Positions 33,113 to 45,310 of a stretch of DNA of 64,000 bases are shown piece by piece. Position numbers and translations under genes: made by a program. The DNA lies in assembly GCA_019022655.1 (NCBI GenBank), contig JAFJYI010000018.1, positions 5,456,001-5,520,000 of the forward strand. The letters are read 5' to 3'. Positions within the stretch are counted from its first letter, which is position 1; the number at the start of each line of letters is the position of its first letter. The notes under the pieces were generated by a model. The model worked only from the letters and a program-made list of their open reading frames with translations. It searched no databases and had not been told where the DNA came from. The DNA comes from Acacia acuminata. Its lineage: Eukaryota > Streptophyta > Magnoliopsida > Fabales > Fabaceae.

Positions 33113-33489
33113 CACCGGGTTCTTCTACTGATGTACATTGCTGTCATATGAAACTGAAATAGGGAAGTGGGATACCATATCGCTGCAAATATATATATAT
33201 ATATATATATATAGTGTATTAGTGTGTATATATGTTGCGTCTGCGTTGGAAAACTGAAGAAGAAAACAAGTGTCTATATTAATTGATCCATATATAAGAT
33301 AAAGCTTTAGCGATGAATATATGTTATCACTGCACGTGGTATATATAGGTGTAGATTTATCTTTTCTCTGTTATGTGTATATGTCAGCAAAGCATAGGCA
33401 TGTGGAGATAATATATATAGCGTTAGTTTTGCTGTGATATATTCACATAAAGGCTGATGCATAAGAAAGCTAATGTATCTTGAACCAAA

Positions 33490-33925
33490 AAAATAATAAT
33501 AAAAATAAAAATAATAATAAATAAATAATAATAAAAATAAAAATAAAATGATAAAAATAAAATAATAATAATAATAATGTGTGGCTTTGCTTTTGAAAAA
33601 AAAAAAATAGAATAGGCACGATATATATAAATAAATAATAACAATGTGTGGCTTTGCTTTTGAAAAAAAAAAAAAAATCTAATCCAACTTACTCCTATAT
33701 AATAGGATCTAAACGAATTCATTCCTACATTATCTCATTAATCATATTATGTACAAAATAGTATATACACGCACACAAGGAATGAAAACTGTGTGCTTTG
33801 TTGCTTATGTATGGAACCACTATTTAGTATATCCACATTTATATATCATTAAAAGCATATTTTTATGTGGTGGCAATATTTATTAAACTAATTGTGGTAA
33901 AATAATAATAAATAGTAAAATGATG

Positions 33926-33959
<34 letters not shown>

Positions 33960-34515
33960 TTAATATTATTGTTATTACTAGAAAAGGGAATATGTAATAA
34001 ATAGAAAATAATAATAAAATAAATAAATATTTTTATTGTTATTATTATTTAAAAGGGGATTTTTTTTTTGAAGTAAAGTGGGTATATATATATACATTAT
34101 CTTATTAGTGGGATTTTTATTGTTATTATTATTTAAAAGCGTAAATATGTGGTATGAGTATGTTTTGTAATGAGTTTTGTGTAAGTGAATAGTATGAGTG
34201 CATGTGAGTGGTTGTGGAGAAAAGTGTACGTGCATGAATTTTTGCATGAATAGTTTACGTGGTTATATATATGTGTGAGTATTGGTGTGTGTTATATTAT
34301 AATGAAAATAATAATAAATGGTAGAATAATAATGATAATAATAAAGTAAAATAATAATAATAATAATAATAAATATTATTATTATTATTATTAAAAAGAG
34401 AATAAAATATAAAGGGAATAAATAATAATGGGTGTAATTAATTAATAATAAATAAAAGAGGGGTATTATTAATGAATAATAAATAGAAAATGGATTTATT
34501 AATTAATAATAAATT
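33490..34515. repeat. ATA/AAT trinucleotide-rich region
   Basis: Interrupted (AAT)n and (TTA)n runs, longest at 33928-33955 and 34340-34395, inside the giant LTR; includes a perfect TA run at 33189-33212 just upstream. Open frames here are repeat artefacts. Confidence 0.85.
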
Positions 34516-35674
34516 CGAAAGGAGAATTGATAGTCTCCTCGATTTTTCAGCCCCATCATAATTTACCCACTTCAAGATTTTCAAATATATTATTGTTAAA
34601 AATTTGTATACTTTTAATTATGTAGGTTTTTAGAAGAATTATTAATGGTTAGTAAATTGGTTGTGGTAGATTGATTTTTAGCGTGTGTTTGAGTTCTTGG
34701 ATTAGGACCTTTCTTGTGATAATAGTTAGTCATGGGCGAGAGGTAACCACTTTCCACTTATTATGTGTATTAGTATGTTGTTTGTGAGTATTTTGTGAAA
34801 TAGTTATGAATATCTTATTAGAAATTTGTCTTGTGGAATCTTATAATTTGAATTGTGAAATATTTGCATATATTTATTTATGTATAAGAATTGAGAGTTT
34901 TGATATTATGATATTTATTATGATAATTATGGGAAGGGTTGAATTGGGAGGAAATGAAGTAATATATTCCACCACGTGGTGAGGCCTCCATTAATGCATG
35001 ATGGTTGGCTTTATATTGTCCCACCTGTTCAATGAGGGACTGGCCCACTAGTTCAATGAGGGCGTACGACACCCCTCTAGTTCAATGAGGGGGAAAGACC
35101 CGTGGTCTGGGACATGTGCTCTGAGGATTTTGGCCGGTCCTCATCACATGACCAGTGAGCTTTCGGAGTAACCAGTAATATGGATGTAACTTAGCCCATG
35201 GGTCTAGTCGGAGGAAATAAGGCGGTTCAGTTGGATTTGTGGGAGGTATCTTGGGAATTATGTTAATGAAAACTGTGATACATAATTTCTGATATGAAAT
35301 TTTGTGATGTGGATATTGGCAAATTATATATATTATTCTTCTAAAATACTTTGTTATATAAATTGTTCCACATGGCACCTCACTAGCACATATTAGTATT
35401 CGTAATGAGTTGGATTGATGGTTACCATATTTTTTTAGGTGATAGTTCCCGTCTAGGTCCATCAGGGAAAACTTCGGAAGCTTAGTCTACTTCTTCTGAC
35501 AGTAGTGCTCCATCTTTTGGTATATGTTGGATGATTGTATATTGCCACGTTAGGGCTCATTTTGCATACTCTGATTTATTTTGTACATTTTGGTAAGTGA
35601 TGAACTATTACTCAGTGATTGATCAACCCTAAATTTGTAATTTCGTTAAGTAAAATGGAGGACGTTACAGTGTA

Positions 35675-36480
35675 CGTGCTACGTGCGTAACAACCCTAAG
35701 GGCAAAAAATTGGATTTTGATCAATGCCTTACTAAGAGAGTACTTATACCATTCAAATGTGTATATTGTACAGAATCAGGCATATACCAAAAATAGAGAA
35801 ATGTAATCGTCCATGTTTCCACTGATTATGAGAGGAAGACTATGTCTGAAAATAAATAAAATCATGAACTGCACATAGGAAGAAAAACAACAAAGATCAT
35901 AAAGAGACATTGCTAATTGGTTGGCTGTGAAACTTGTAATTAAGAAGGTGTAAATCTGTACGTATTTGCACACATAAATGGGGTCAAAGAAAGAATACCA
36001 TGAGAACAATCAAATTCAAATGAAAGGCACACTGTAAATTTTCGGCACTAGAATCTGAATACTAGTTGTGCAAGTCTCTTCTAGAAATCTCCCAATTTCC
36101 CCTAACAGGGTTCCTCACAGCGACAATGGTGGATTCTAACGACGGCAAAAACGACGACTTCTCACGATGGCGATAGTGGATTGGGTTCCTTGCGGCGAAA
36201 GCGGCAGCTTCTCACCACAGTTATAGTGGCGATTTCTCACGGCGTTGTTCATACTCCATAGGGCACACGAAAGAAAGTGACGATGGTAACAAGTGTGACA
36301 TCCGACCTGTGATTTTTCCTTTCCTATTTTTTTTGGACTATGGGTTAGGGGTATTATTGAAAAATAACCAACAATTAAATATTCTACGTTAAGTCAATTT
36401 AAGATATGTTGAGTTTAGCAGTCTTATATAGAATTTTCTTATTTCAACCTTCTTTATATGGAATTCTCTCTCTTTTTATT
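35675..36480. other. Spacer, no recognisable gene
   Basis: Contains a GC-richer block at 36060-36300 with repeated GGCGA/CGACGG phrases (TTCTCACGATGGCG, TTCTCACCACAG, TTTCTCACGGCG) and no long open frame. TGTGACATCCGACCTG at 36296 resembles the start of another gypsy-type LTR, but no end or duplication was found. Confidence 0.5.
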
Positions 36481-37260
36481 ATATATATTTTTTCCTTAAA
36501 AGTTATAATTAACATTTTTAAGATAGGCTAAAGTATACCTTTAGTTCTTTAAGTTTACTTTAGGTTTCAATTTAATCCCTTAAGTTTATAAAATATGATT
36601 TTAGTCCTATTATTCTAACACCGTTAACTCTTACTAACGGAAAATGATGACTCGGCAATTAAATGAGGTTTAAATTTTAATTATTTAATATAATAATTTT
36701 TATATTTAAAAACTAAAATAGAGACAAAAAGACCGTCTTCTTCCCTATTCAATCCTGGCCACCATTGAGGGAGGAGGAGGAAAGACAGGATGAGGTGTTG
36801 AGTTTATAGCTATAATTTTTTAAAATCAAGCCCTAGTGTCCAGCATAGTAGCGATGATAGGTGAAAACTTTTGGTGGTTATCCCATTTAGGTTGAGGCAA
36901 GAGTATAGTCCGTTGATGATAATGTTCGGCCGAAAATTCACCTCCAACTCTTTATAATCAGAACTAGACAAGCCTTGGGCATTTATCAGTGGGGAGATGC
37001 ACATGTCGAACAAGGGAGGGAGGAGATAAGGAGAAGACACATCTTTTTGCCTCCATTTTAATTTTTATAAAAATTAATTATATTAAATAATTAAAATTTA
37101 AACATGCTTTAATTGTTGAGTCATTATTTTCCGTTAGTGAGAGTTAATAATGTTAGAATAAAAGGACTAAAAACATACTTTCATAACTTAAGGGATTAAA
37201 TTAAAATCTAAAGTAAACTTATGTATTATTAAATTTATATAAGTTTATAAGTCATAAAAA
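36480..37260. repeat. Older spacer duplication S1, left copy
   Basis: Homologous to about 49890-50620: TTAAGATAGRCTA, AACACCGTTAACTCTTAC, AGAGACAAAAAGACCGTCTTC, GACAAGCC.TGG, GGGAGGAGATAAGGAGAAGAC (as separate short matches). Divergence with many indels makes this older than the 8.7-kb duplication. Confidence 0.8.
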
Positions 37261-37439
37261 TTAGTTTAAACAAAAAAACGATAAATATAATACTTTTAAG
37301 TAATTTAATTAAATTTTTTAATTTCTCTTAAAAAATTAATTGTATCTTATATTTAGGATCTGGTATGATATAAAATATATTAAAAAAATCGAATCAGATA
37401 AACGATAAAATCCACAAAAATATTTCCTACAAAGACCCA

Positions 37440-39570
37440 AAAAAAATATATCGAGAAAATATTAAAAGGATACTTCGGGATCTTGGTTGGCAAAAATTAT
37501 TTTAGGATCTTCAAAAAATATTTCGAGCAATTGCTAAAAAGATACTTTAGGATATTGAAAAAATATTTCATAATCTTCAAAAATTATTTTAGGATTTTTA
37601 AAAAATATTGTAGAATCTGATTTGGTATTAAAATGAAACTTTAGGATACTGAATAGTACTGAAAAAATACGTCATGATCTTGAAAAATTATTTTAGGATC
37701 TGTACTAAAGTATACTTCAACATATTTTTTCAAGATCCTAAAATAATTTTTCAAGATTATGTTTTTAGTACTCGTAAATACCCTAAAATATATTTTTCAA
37801 AAAAGAAAAGGCATCACTTCACTGTTTTGCACCAAAACGGCACAGTTTTATAGAAAATGAGAGCAGAGACAATAAGGGTAAAGGAGGAAAGTCAGGTTCT
37901 AATTTTTTGGGGGTTAAGGTGTAAAATACACATGATTTTTTTAAAAGGTACATTCAATAACAAATATTTTTTTGGAGACAAAAATAACTATGAACTTTCA
38001 AACTAAGTGTTAAATACACATTGATTGTTAATTGACTATTTATTTAAATTTTTTAAGGGTTAAGGTGCAAAAATACATATGAGATTTGTCCAAAGTATGC
38101 CCAACACAAACGCTTTTTTTAGGGGCAAAAGTAAATGTGAACTTCCAAAATAGATGTAAAAATACACATTGATTATTAGTTGATTGTTTGACTTTTGACT
38201 AAAACTGGTAACATTGAGAATGATGTAGATGATCAAGAAACAACTTGGACAGAAATACTTACCTATCTAGGAGTACAATATCATCTGAACTCTTTCCAAT
38301 GAAAATATGATAACTCATATCGTTTTAATCAATATTGGCTGATGAGTTATTTGGAAAAAAAAATTAAATTTTATCTTGTTTTTAAGAAAATTATTGGTTG
38401 ATCGTTTTGTTTTGTTTTTTAAAAATTAAGATTTAAAAAAAAAGATTAAAAAAATTAGATGAGTTATCAACCAATTAAGATTAGAATTTTATGAATTGTT
38501 ATGTTTTCACTTGATAGAGTTCCGATGACGTAGTGCTTTTGGAGTATATAGGTATTTCTACAAATTGGAATAATAATTAATTTGCTGACTGGATAAGGGA
38601 AAATAATTTCTATGTAACTCTTTATCTCCACTTCATCACTTCTTTTGGAAGAGAGAGGAAGAGGATAGGAAGGATTAGGTGGAGATAAAGTGATGAGCCG
38701 ATGAGGTGAAGATAAAAGGTTAGGTGAAAATTAATTTTCCTTGCCCAATCAGCAAATTAATATTCCATGTTTTTTTTAATCATCTAAGTCATGGTAGTTA
38801 AAATCTCGATTTATTACTGCGATTTTGCGTTTTTACGATTTTTTTTCATTAAAACAATTTTACTAATTTTCCAAATGCTTTTACATTTTTACGATTTTAC
38901 GTTTTACGATTTTTTATCCCTCTTCCGATTTTACGTAAAATCTCGATTTTAACTACCTTGATCCAAGTCATCCTCCATGTCACCATTTTCTGTCAAAAAA
39001 TTCAAACAAATGGTCAATATGTATTTTTACACATATTTTGGATATTCATATTTATTTTTATCCCTAAAAAGAAATTTGTGTCAAACACACTGTTGGAAAA
39101 ATGACATATATATGTATTTTTGCTCCTCAATCTTTAAAAAATTCAAACAAACAGTCAATTTGTATTTTTGCACTTATTTTAGAAGTTCATAGTTATTTTT
39201 GCTCGTTAAAAAAAGATTTGGCATTGAGTATGCATTTTGGGGAAAATCTTAAGTATATTTTTGCACCTTAACTTTAACCTTTTTCTTTTCATTTCCTTTT
39301 TTTTTTTAGGAGGCACACTTTTAAGAAAATTTCATATGTATTTTTGCACCTTAACATTTTCTTTTTCTTCTATGTTTTTGGGATTAGGATTCTCTCATTC
39401 TCTCAAAGAAATTTCTATTCTGCCGTATATCTCTCTCTATCCTTGTCGCTTTCAGTTAGCAGTTATGCATGCTTCCTTGTCTTACACCACATTTCTAGTT
39501 TATCAGCTTTGTAGTGGTTCTGAGTTATTGAATGATAAAACCTTAGTTTATGTTCTCTTTATTGTAAGGA
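37440..39570. repeat. Older spacer duplication S2, left copy
   Basis: Homologous to about 51790-53790. It opens with repeated ATACTTYAGGATATTGAAAAA phrases and contains TTTTGCACCAAAACGGCACA, ACTCTTTATCTCCACTTCAT and TTTTTGGGATTAGGATTCTC. It differs by a small MITE at 38793-38964. The open frames at 38977-39578 are shadows of TTTTTGCACCTTAAC-type repeats. Confidence 0.8.
38793..38964. mobile_element. Small inverted-repeat MITE
   Basis: 172 bp, starting GGTAGTTAAAATCTCG and ending CGATTTTAACTACCTTGATCC, with ACGATTTTACG repeats inside. AAGTCAT flanks both sides (38786-38792, 38965-38971). The homologous site at about 53360 is uninserted. Confidence 0.78.
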
Positions 39571-40200
39571 ATGAATAACCACTTGATTCGTTGTCTCTGG
39601 CATGAACCAAGAACAATAATATATTATTCCATGCCAATCCATTAATCGCGAATCCCACTTCCGTACGTAAATTACTTGAAAGACATTCTACATAATCAAA
39701 AGACCACCCACCTTAGTCGAGATACTGATAATAGAGGGTGTTAGTAATTACTTCCCTCAGAGAGCGCTGGGGAAATGAGAAGAAAAGTGAAAGACGGTCA
39801 CAATAACTTAATATATGAAAATGGACGACCCATATCACTTGTCGAGCTCACAAAAAGAAGTCTCTCCTCTATATTGAACGAAAATGTCACATGGACGAGG
39901 AAGCCTCTATCCATGATTGTAAAATGGGCCATAATTAAGCACATGCATGCTTCTATTCTGGACAATCTGAATCTCCTCCGCTGTATCGACATCACATAAT
40001 TAAGTCATCATTATAGAGAGATACCTGCCAGTCTCTATCGCATTGCCCTGAGGCTCTCGTATTTTAATTTTTAGCATTGAGTCTAGCTCGTGTGTTTTAT
40101 ATTTTGCCGTGATGCTATGGACCTTGGTTGGTTCTCCCATGTTTCTGATATCTTGTTCACATATGAGGTCGTAATACTTCCTACCCATTAGTAAGGCCGG
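39571..40200. other. Unique island with unrecognised short open frames
   Basis: The only stretch in 35.7-45 kb without a relative elsewhere in the window. On plus, 39775-39999 encodes 74 residues (MRRKVKDGHNNLIYENG...); on minus, 40000-40188 encodes 62 residues. Neither is recognised. GC is somewhat higher than the spacer. It may be a diverged gene or transposon fragment. Confidence 0.35.
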
Positions 40201-40289
40201 CCCTATTAATCAATTTGTGTTTTTAATTAAGAAAATAGTTAGAATTAGTTAAAAATAATAAATATCTAGGAAGTATATTTGTTACGCAT

Positions 40290-40870
40290 GCCCTTATTTA
40301 TAAGTGGGTGAATGAAAAAGAGCAACAATGAGAAAAATACTGAAAAGAGAATGTATGAAGAAAATTAATTAGCGGTGTAATATTAATAAAAATGTAATTA
40401 ATATTTAAACAGGCCTTTACGTGAACCAGTTCAGAAAAAACATGACCTTGTATAGATATATATGGCTGATTTTCCGTGAACAGAAAGAGTTTGGTGGAAT
40501 TCATACGCGTCAAATTTCGTCATTCAATTAGATGCATTTAGAGTATATGCCAACAAAGTGGACCAGGTGAAGAGAGAGAGGCAACTTTCCACAATTCAGA
40601 GAGGTATATGTGTGTGTATATATATGTATATGTGTATATATATATATATATGTGTGTGTGTTGGTTTATCTTTTGTCATGTCACTTAATATAAGGTTTTG
40701 TCAAATCACCCCAAAAGTATGTCATTTTAGGAGTTAGGGGATTTAATGAAGGATTTTTTTGTATTTTTATTTTTGTATTTATTATATGAATTTTACCAAA
40801 ATATCCTTCATTAATTCCCCTAACTCCCAAACCGACGTAGTTTTAGGGTCACTTGACAAAACCTTATTTC
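40290..40870. repeat. Spacer repeat homologous to 18150-18790
   Basis: Shares ACGTGAACCA, AGAGTTTGGTGGAATTCAT, TATGCCAACAAAGTGG, a TA/TG dinucleotide tract, and an inverted pair around CCTTCATTAATTCCCCTAACTC and its complement. No gene. Confidence 0.75.
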
Positions 40871-41474
40871 AAGTGATATAATAAACAATAAATCTATATA
40901 TATATATGTGTGTATTTTGTTAAACAAAAGCAGAGACAGGCCACGTATAAGATTAGATATGCATAATACGTGGTCACAGTTTCGATGAAGAAAACGTGTT
41001 AGATTTGGAGGAAGCGGTTAGGCAAAACAAGAGGAGAATACAGGATGATATGGAAATAAGGAAAAACAATCAAAGAAAATCAGCAGTCTTGCTCATGCAT
41101 TTTCGCTCAAGTATATATATAATTGACTTTATATCAATATATAATAAAACAAAACTTGTTGATACTAGCGTAGCTCAGCTTCTTATCACAACTTTTGTTT
41201 TTAAACTATTCTTCTCGGTCTTAAATATAAAATAAAGTTCACTTCCTTTTTAGAGATTAAGGAAATTAAATAAGTTGCTTAATCATATTATATATTATGT
41301 ATCGATCATTAGATTATATATTAATTAGTGTATAAGTTAGTCAATACAATTTGGAAAAAAAAAAAAAAGATAAATATAAATATTTTAAGGGTTGATGAGT
41401 AATTGCCTCAAAAATTTTAAAAAATAGGACAATTTTTTCGTGGCCGTTATCCCAGTTAATTTTTAACCATTAGT

Positions 41475-41774
41475 CAGGGGTGGAATCAGGGGGGCTAGGG
41501 GTGGCTCCCCTAAAATTATAGAAGTAGACTCAAAATTCTTAGAAATTATGCTTTAGCCTCATAAAAATTTAAAAATTTTCACTTTAGTCCTTATTAAAAA
41601 GGCTTATGGAAGGACTAAAATGAAAAGATTGTAATATTCACGAGGCCAAAGCACAATTTCCTAAAATTTTGGGTCAAATTCTATAATTTTCACCCCCTAA
41701 TTTCAAATGCTAACTCCACTAGGTTTTATTCTATAATTTTCGCCCCCTAATTTCCATTCCTGGCTCCACCCTTG
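41475..41774. mobile_element. hAT-type MITE with 8-bp target duplication
   Basis: 300 bp with inverted ends CAGGGGTGGAATCAGG and (complement) CAAGGGTGGAGCCAGG, flanked by the perfect 8-bp repeat CCATTAGT at 41467-41474 and 41775-41782, as expected for hAT. The interior arms are also partly complementary. Non-coding. Confidence 0.88.
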
Positions 41775-41810
41775 CCATTAGTTGACCAAAAATACTGAAC
41801 TGGCACTGCA

Positions 41811-41948
41811 CACATCATCCATATCATTTTTGATTGGGAATTACCAGTTGGATTTGAGAAACAAGGCATCGACACAGAAGTCACACCGGGATTAACCATG
41901 CACAAGAAAAATGATCTCTGCCTGGCCGCTAAGAATCACAAAACATGA
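41811..41948 (+). pseudogene. P450 terminal-exon remnant
   Basis: 46 codons ending in TGA: ...FDWELP.GFE.QGIDTEVTPGLTMHKKNDLCLAAKNH, matching the last ~45 residues of P450-B and C (FDWELPDGIEEQDIDTEVIPGIT). The frame is open, but the haem region and everything upstream are missing; it is abutted on the left by the hAT MITE flank. Downstream AAGAATCACAAAACATGATTTTT also follows at 18836 and 23978, linking those spacer repeats to an old P450 3' flank. Confidence 0.88.
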
Positions 41949-42019
41949 TTTTTTACTTTTTTATTTACCTATAATTTGGTGCTCGTAAAAAATCCATACT
42001 CACGGGTATAGAATTTAGA

Positions 42020-43925
42020 GTTGCTTTAATACTTATATACCACTTTCGTTCTATTTATAAGTCTATTTTGACTAAATCTCACATTCCAAGGAGATGTAAT
42101 TAACTCAATGATTACGGGGTAAATTTTCAATTTTACCCTTATTTATGATTGAATATTTTTAAACTGTTTCTTCTCTCTCTATCTTCATGAGTATAATTAA
42201 TATTGGTAAAATTGTCACAATCTCATTTATTATATGAAACTGGACTCATAAATATGATCAAATTTTTTAGTCAAAATAAACTTATAAATAGGATCAGAGT
42301 GGTATAGTATATATAGCCTTATAGAATGTGGCTTTCAATATCATGTTTGCTATGCCAATAGTTAACTACTATCTCTGATCTTAAATATAAGACTTAGTTT
42401 ATAATGCGATTTAAACTATAAATTATGTCACATATTTAGGTCCAACGGAACAATAAATTGGGCAGTTTAGCACTTAAATCAATCAAACGTATCTCTATCT
42501 AAACTTTCCAGAAATTAGTACAATATGCCACAACTGTGTGTGAGGGGGGCGTATGCGCTACTCTCATGCTATAATTTCTTCAACATGGTCTGTATTATCC
42601 AGCAAAGATATGTAAAATTACTACCGGTACCATATACAAATTAGAATTTCAAATTAAATCTTAAATTATGCCATTTCGTTTATTATTTACGATTTCGTCT
42701 AAAATTGACTATAATGCTACAAATTGATGGAAACATTACGACATCCCTTGTGTCGTCCTCTTGAAAATAGATACTCCCTCCGCTCCCATATTAATTTAGG
42801 CAAATAATTTATAAGGATTAAGAAAATTAATTAAATTAGTTTTTTTTTTTTAAATTTTTTTTTTTTTAAAAAAAACTCTATTTAACTATTTTCATTTTGG
42901 AACTATCCTTTTAAAAACTTACAAGTTATCAGTAAAAGTAGTTTAGGAGAAAACAATAAATATGAGAATAAAATGGATTCAAATCTTATTTTTAAATTAA
43001 ATTCAACCGTTTGAATAACATTTTCAAGATATTATGATGATAGTTTCGATGTTATTTTTTAAAAAAAATTAATATAATCTCACGTGTAGAGAAATGAAGA
43101 GAAGAATCAATCATAATTTAAGGTTTACGAAAATTTAATGAAACTTTTTTGATAAAGGAGCTCAATTTTTTGATAAAGAAAATTTAATGAAACTAGTGGT
43201 GAACATCCATTTCGTTATATCTCACTGTCGTATGGGCCAATTGATCGAAACCTTTAACAAATACCTACTCTCATCTTGAATATTACCTTAGCTATTAATT
43301 ATAAGATCGGGCTATTTTTTAAAAAAAATTAAGAAAACTAAATAAGTTACTTAATCATATTATATATGGTGTATCCTTAGATTATATATTAATTAATTAG
43401 TTTCAGAAGAAAAAATAAAAATACTCTAAAATAATTTAATTAACTTTTTTAATTTCTTCAACAAAGTGAACTTGATCTCATAATTAGGATCATAGATCGT
43501 ATAAAATTTAGTTGACTTTTTTAAGGGATTAAGGAAACTAAATAAGTTATTTAATCATATCATATGTTATGTATGAATAAATTATATATCAGTTTATAAG
43601 TCAGACAAATTCGTTTAAATAAAAATCATAAATATAAATATTTTAAAGTAATTTAATTAATTTTCTTAATTTTTTTAAAAACATTAATTGAATTTTATAT
43701 TTAAAACCGATGTAGTATAAAATCTATTGAAAAAAATCGAATCCGGAGGAACAATAAAATCCACAAAAATATTCCCTACAAAGACCGTAAAAGGAAAATA
43801 TCAGAAGAAACGAACACGACGATCCTTTTGATTTCAAGCTATAGGACGTGGATGGTTATGGAACGTGATGCCCTGCTTGTTCAGGGACCGCTCGTCCTTT
43901 TGGGCGAGATATGGATGTCCAAATG

Positions 43926-43968
<43 letters not shown>

Positions 43969-45310
43969 CTTATTCAAGATCTTAAAATATCTTTTTTTAA
44001 TATCAAAACCAGTACTTTAAAATAACTTTTCAAGATCCTAAAATAATTTTTCAAGATCATAAAATATTTTTTAGTATCTTGAAGTATCTTTAGTCTTAGT
44101 CAGTACCATGAATTTTTTTTTTTAAGATCCTAAAAAAAATATTTCAGGTACTAATTGATACTAAAAAATACTTCATGATTTTAAAATTTTTTTAATGAAT
44201 TTTTAAGTCTTGATCGATACTTAAAATGATATCAAGATACTAATATTGAAAAAACTTATTTTAAAAAATGAGATGTAGTCAGCCAGATCTTGCCCTCAAA
44301 AGACGAGTGTTCCCTACTCATCCCAATGCATTATGGATGGTCACATAGATTACTGTTGCTATTTTTTATTGGGTTAAAGGTGTACAAATCCACAAAATGT
44401 TTTATTGAGATCTTTTTAAAAGTACATCCAACACTGAATTTTTTTAGGGACTAAAGTAATTTTAAAATTTTAAAATAGGTGCAAAATATTTTTTGTTTAA
44501 ATTTTTGGGAGAATCTCATATAAAGACTATTGAAATAAAAAAAAATTCTATATACGGTTGGTAAATTCAACAAATCTTAAATTGGGTTAATAATCAAATT
44601 TAAAATATTTAAATGTTAGTTATTTTTCAATAATACCCCTAACCTATAGTCACATTAAAAGTTTACGCTTTCGCCTCCGCCATCTCCATTCAAGAAACCT
44701 GAGATATAGGCATATCATGTCTCCATTCAAGAACTGCAATTGTATAACCTTGCAGTAACCTGCTCCCCTGATTTAAATCATACGAGCGATCTTTGATATA
44801 TCCTTAAAGAATCACTTCCTGGTCTTCTTTTATTTAATGATTTTGATAAAAGAAACATATTTACTTCGATTTTACGAAAGTGAAGCAATAACCGTAATCC
44901 AACGTAGGGAGAAAAACAAATGAGACAGCGATCTCCTAACGACTCCTATGTAAAAGTAGGATTAGTCAACCAGGTTAAGGATTAAAGATTTAATTCTAAA
45001 ACTAACTTATCGTAGTTTTTTTTTGCCAATTTTCTGATAGTGTCGAGGCCTCTAATAAATTTTATGTCGTTAGGGTTCTTATGTAGTGCGTAAATAATAC
45101 TATTTTATCTCTGATTTTTTTTTTTTAATAACTAAGGGATATAAAGGTAATTTGGTCAAAATTCTAAATTCCTAATTGTGTCACATAACATAATTAACAA
45201 TTTGTTAAGTTTAGTAACTCAAATTAAAATTTGAGTAATTTAACTGTTTTTATATGAAATTCTCTCTAAATTTTTTAAGGATTAAGAGATAAAAATACAT
45301 ATGAGATTTT
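42020..45310. other. Repeat-rich spacer, no gene
   Basis: Blocks shared with other spacers: 42720-43020 with 49540-49860 (TACTCCCTCC, AACTATCCTTTTAAAAACTT). There is a 39-T run at 43927-43965 and decayed copies of the TACTAAAAATACTTCATGATCTT repeat at 43970-44260. An open frame at 43828-44025 is mostly the T-run (poly-Phe) and is not a gene. Confidence 0.65.

Larger units (their letters stand above)
26152..35669. mobile_element. Giant gypsy-type solo LTR with nested insertions
   Basis: Begins TGTAACATCCCAAATTTTTG and ends GGAGGACGTTACA. It is flanked by the 5-bp duplication GTGTA at 26147-26151 and 35670-35674. Subtracting a nested copia (27709-32878 plus 5 bp) and a nested MITE (26610-27188 plus 3 bp) leaves about 3.76 kb. 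There is no gypsy coding region, so it is a solo LTR. Start and end sequences resemble Del/Tekay chromovirus LTRs. It is related to the fragment at 4965-6692 and more distantly to 15327-17776. It carries an internal 5' splice site at 33107, long ATA trinucleotide runs (33490-34510), and a GTTCAATGAGGG repeat (35025-35090). Confidence 0.88.

Noticed and set aside
33423..34247. Minus-strand frames rich in Asn, Tyr, Ile and Phe
   Set aside because: Translation of ATA/AAT repeats and A-runs within the giant LTR.
34990..35100. Possible small tandem array with GTTCAATGAGGG repeated three times
   Set aside because: Only three short, unevenly spaced copies inside the LTR; too weak to list as a repeat of its own.
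36296..36330. Start of a further gypsy-type LTR (TGTGACATCCGACC)
   Set aside because: Only the first bases resemble an LTR start; no matching end or target duplication was found.
38977..39578. Two plus-strand frames of 71 and 113 codons
   Set aside because: Duplicated spacer (S2); the partner copy at 53390-53790 does not keep the frames open.
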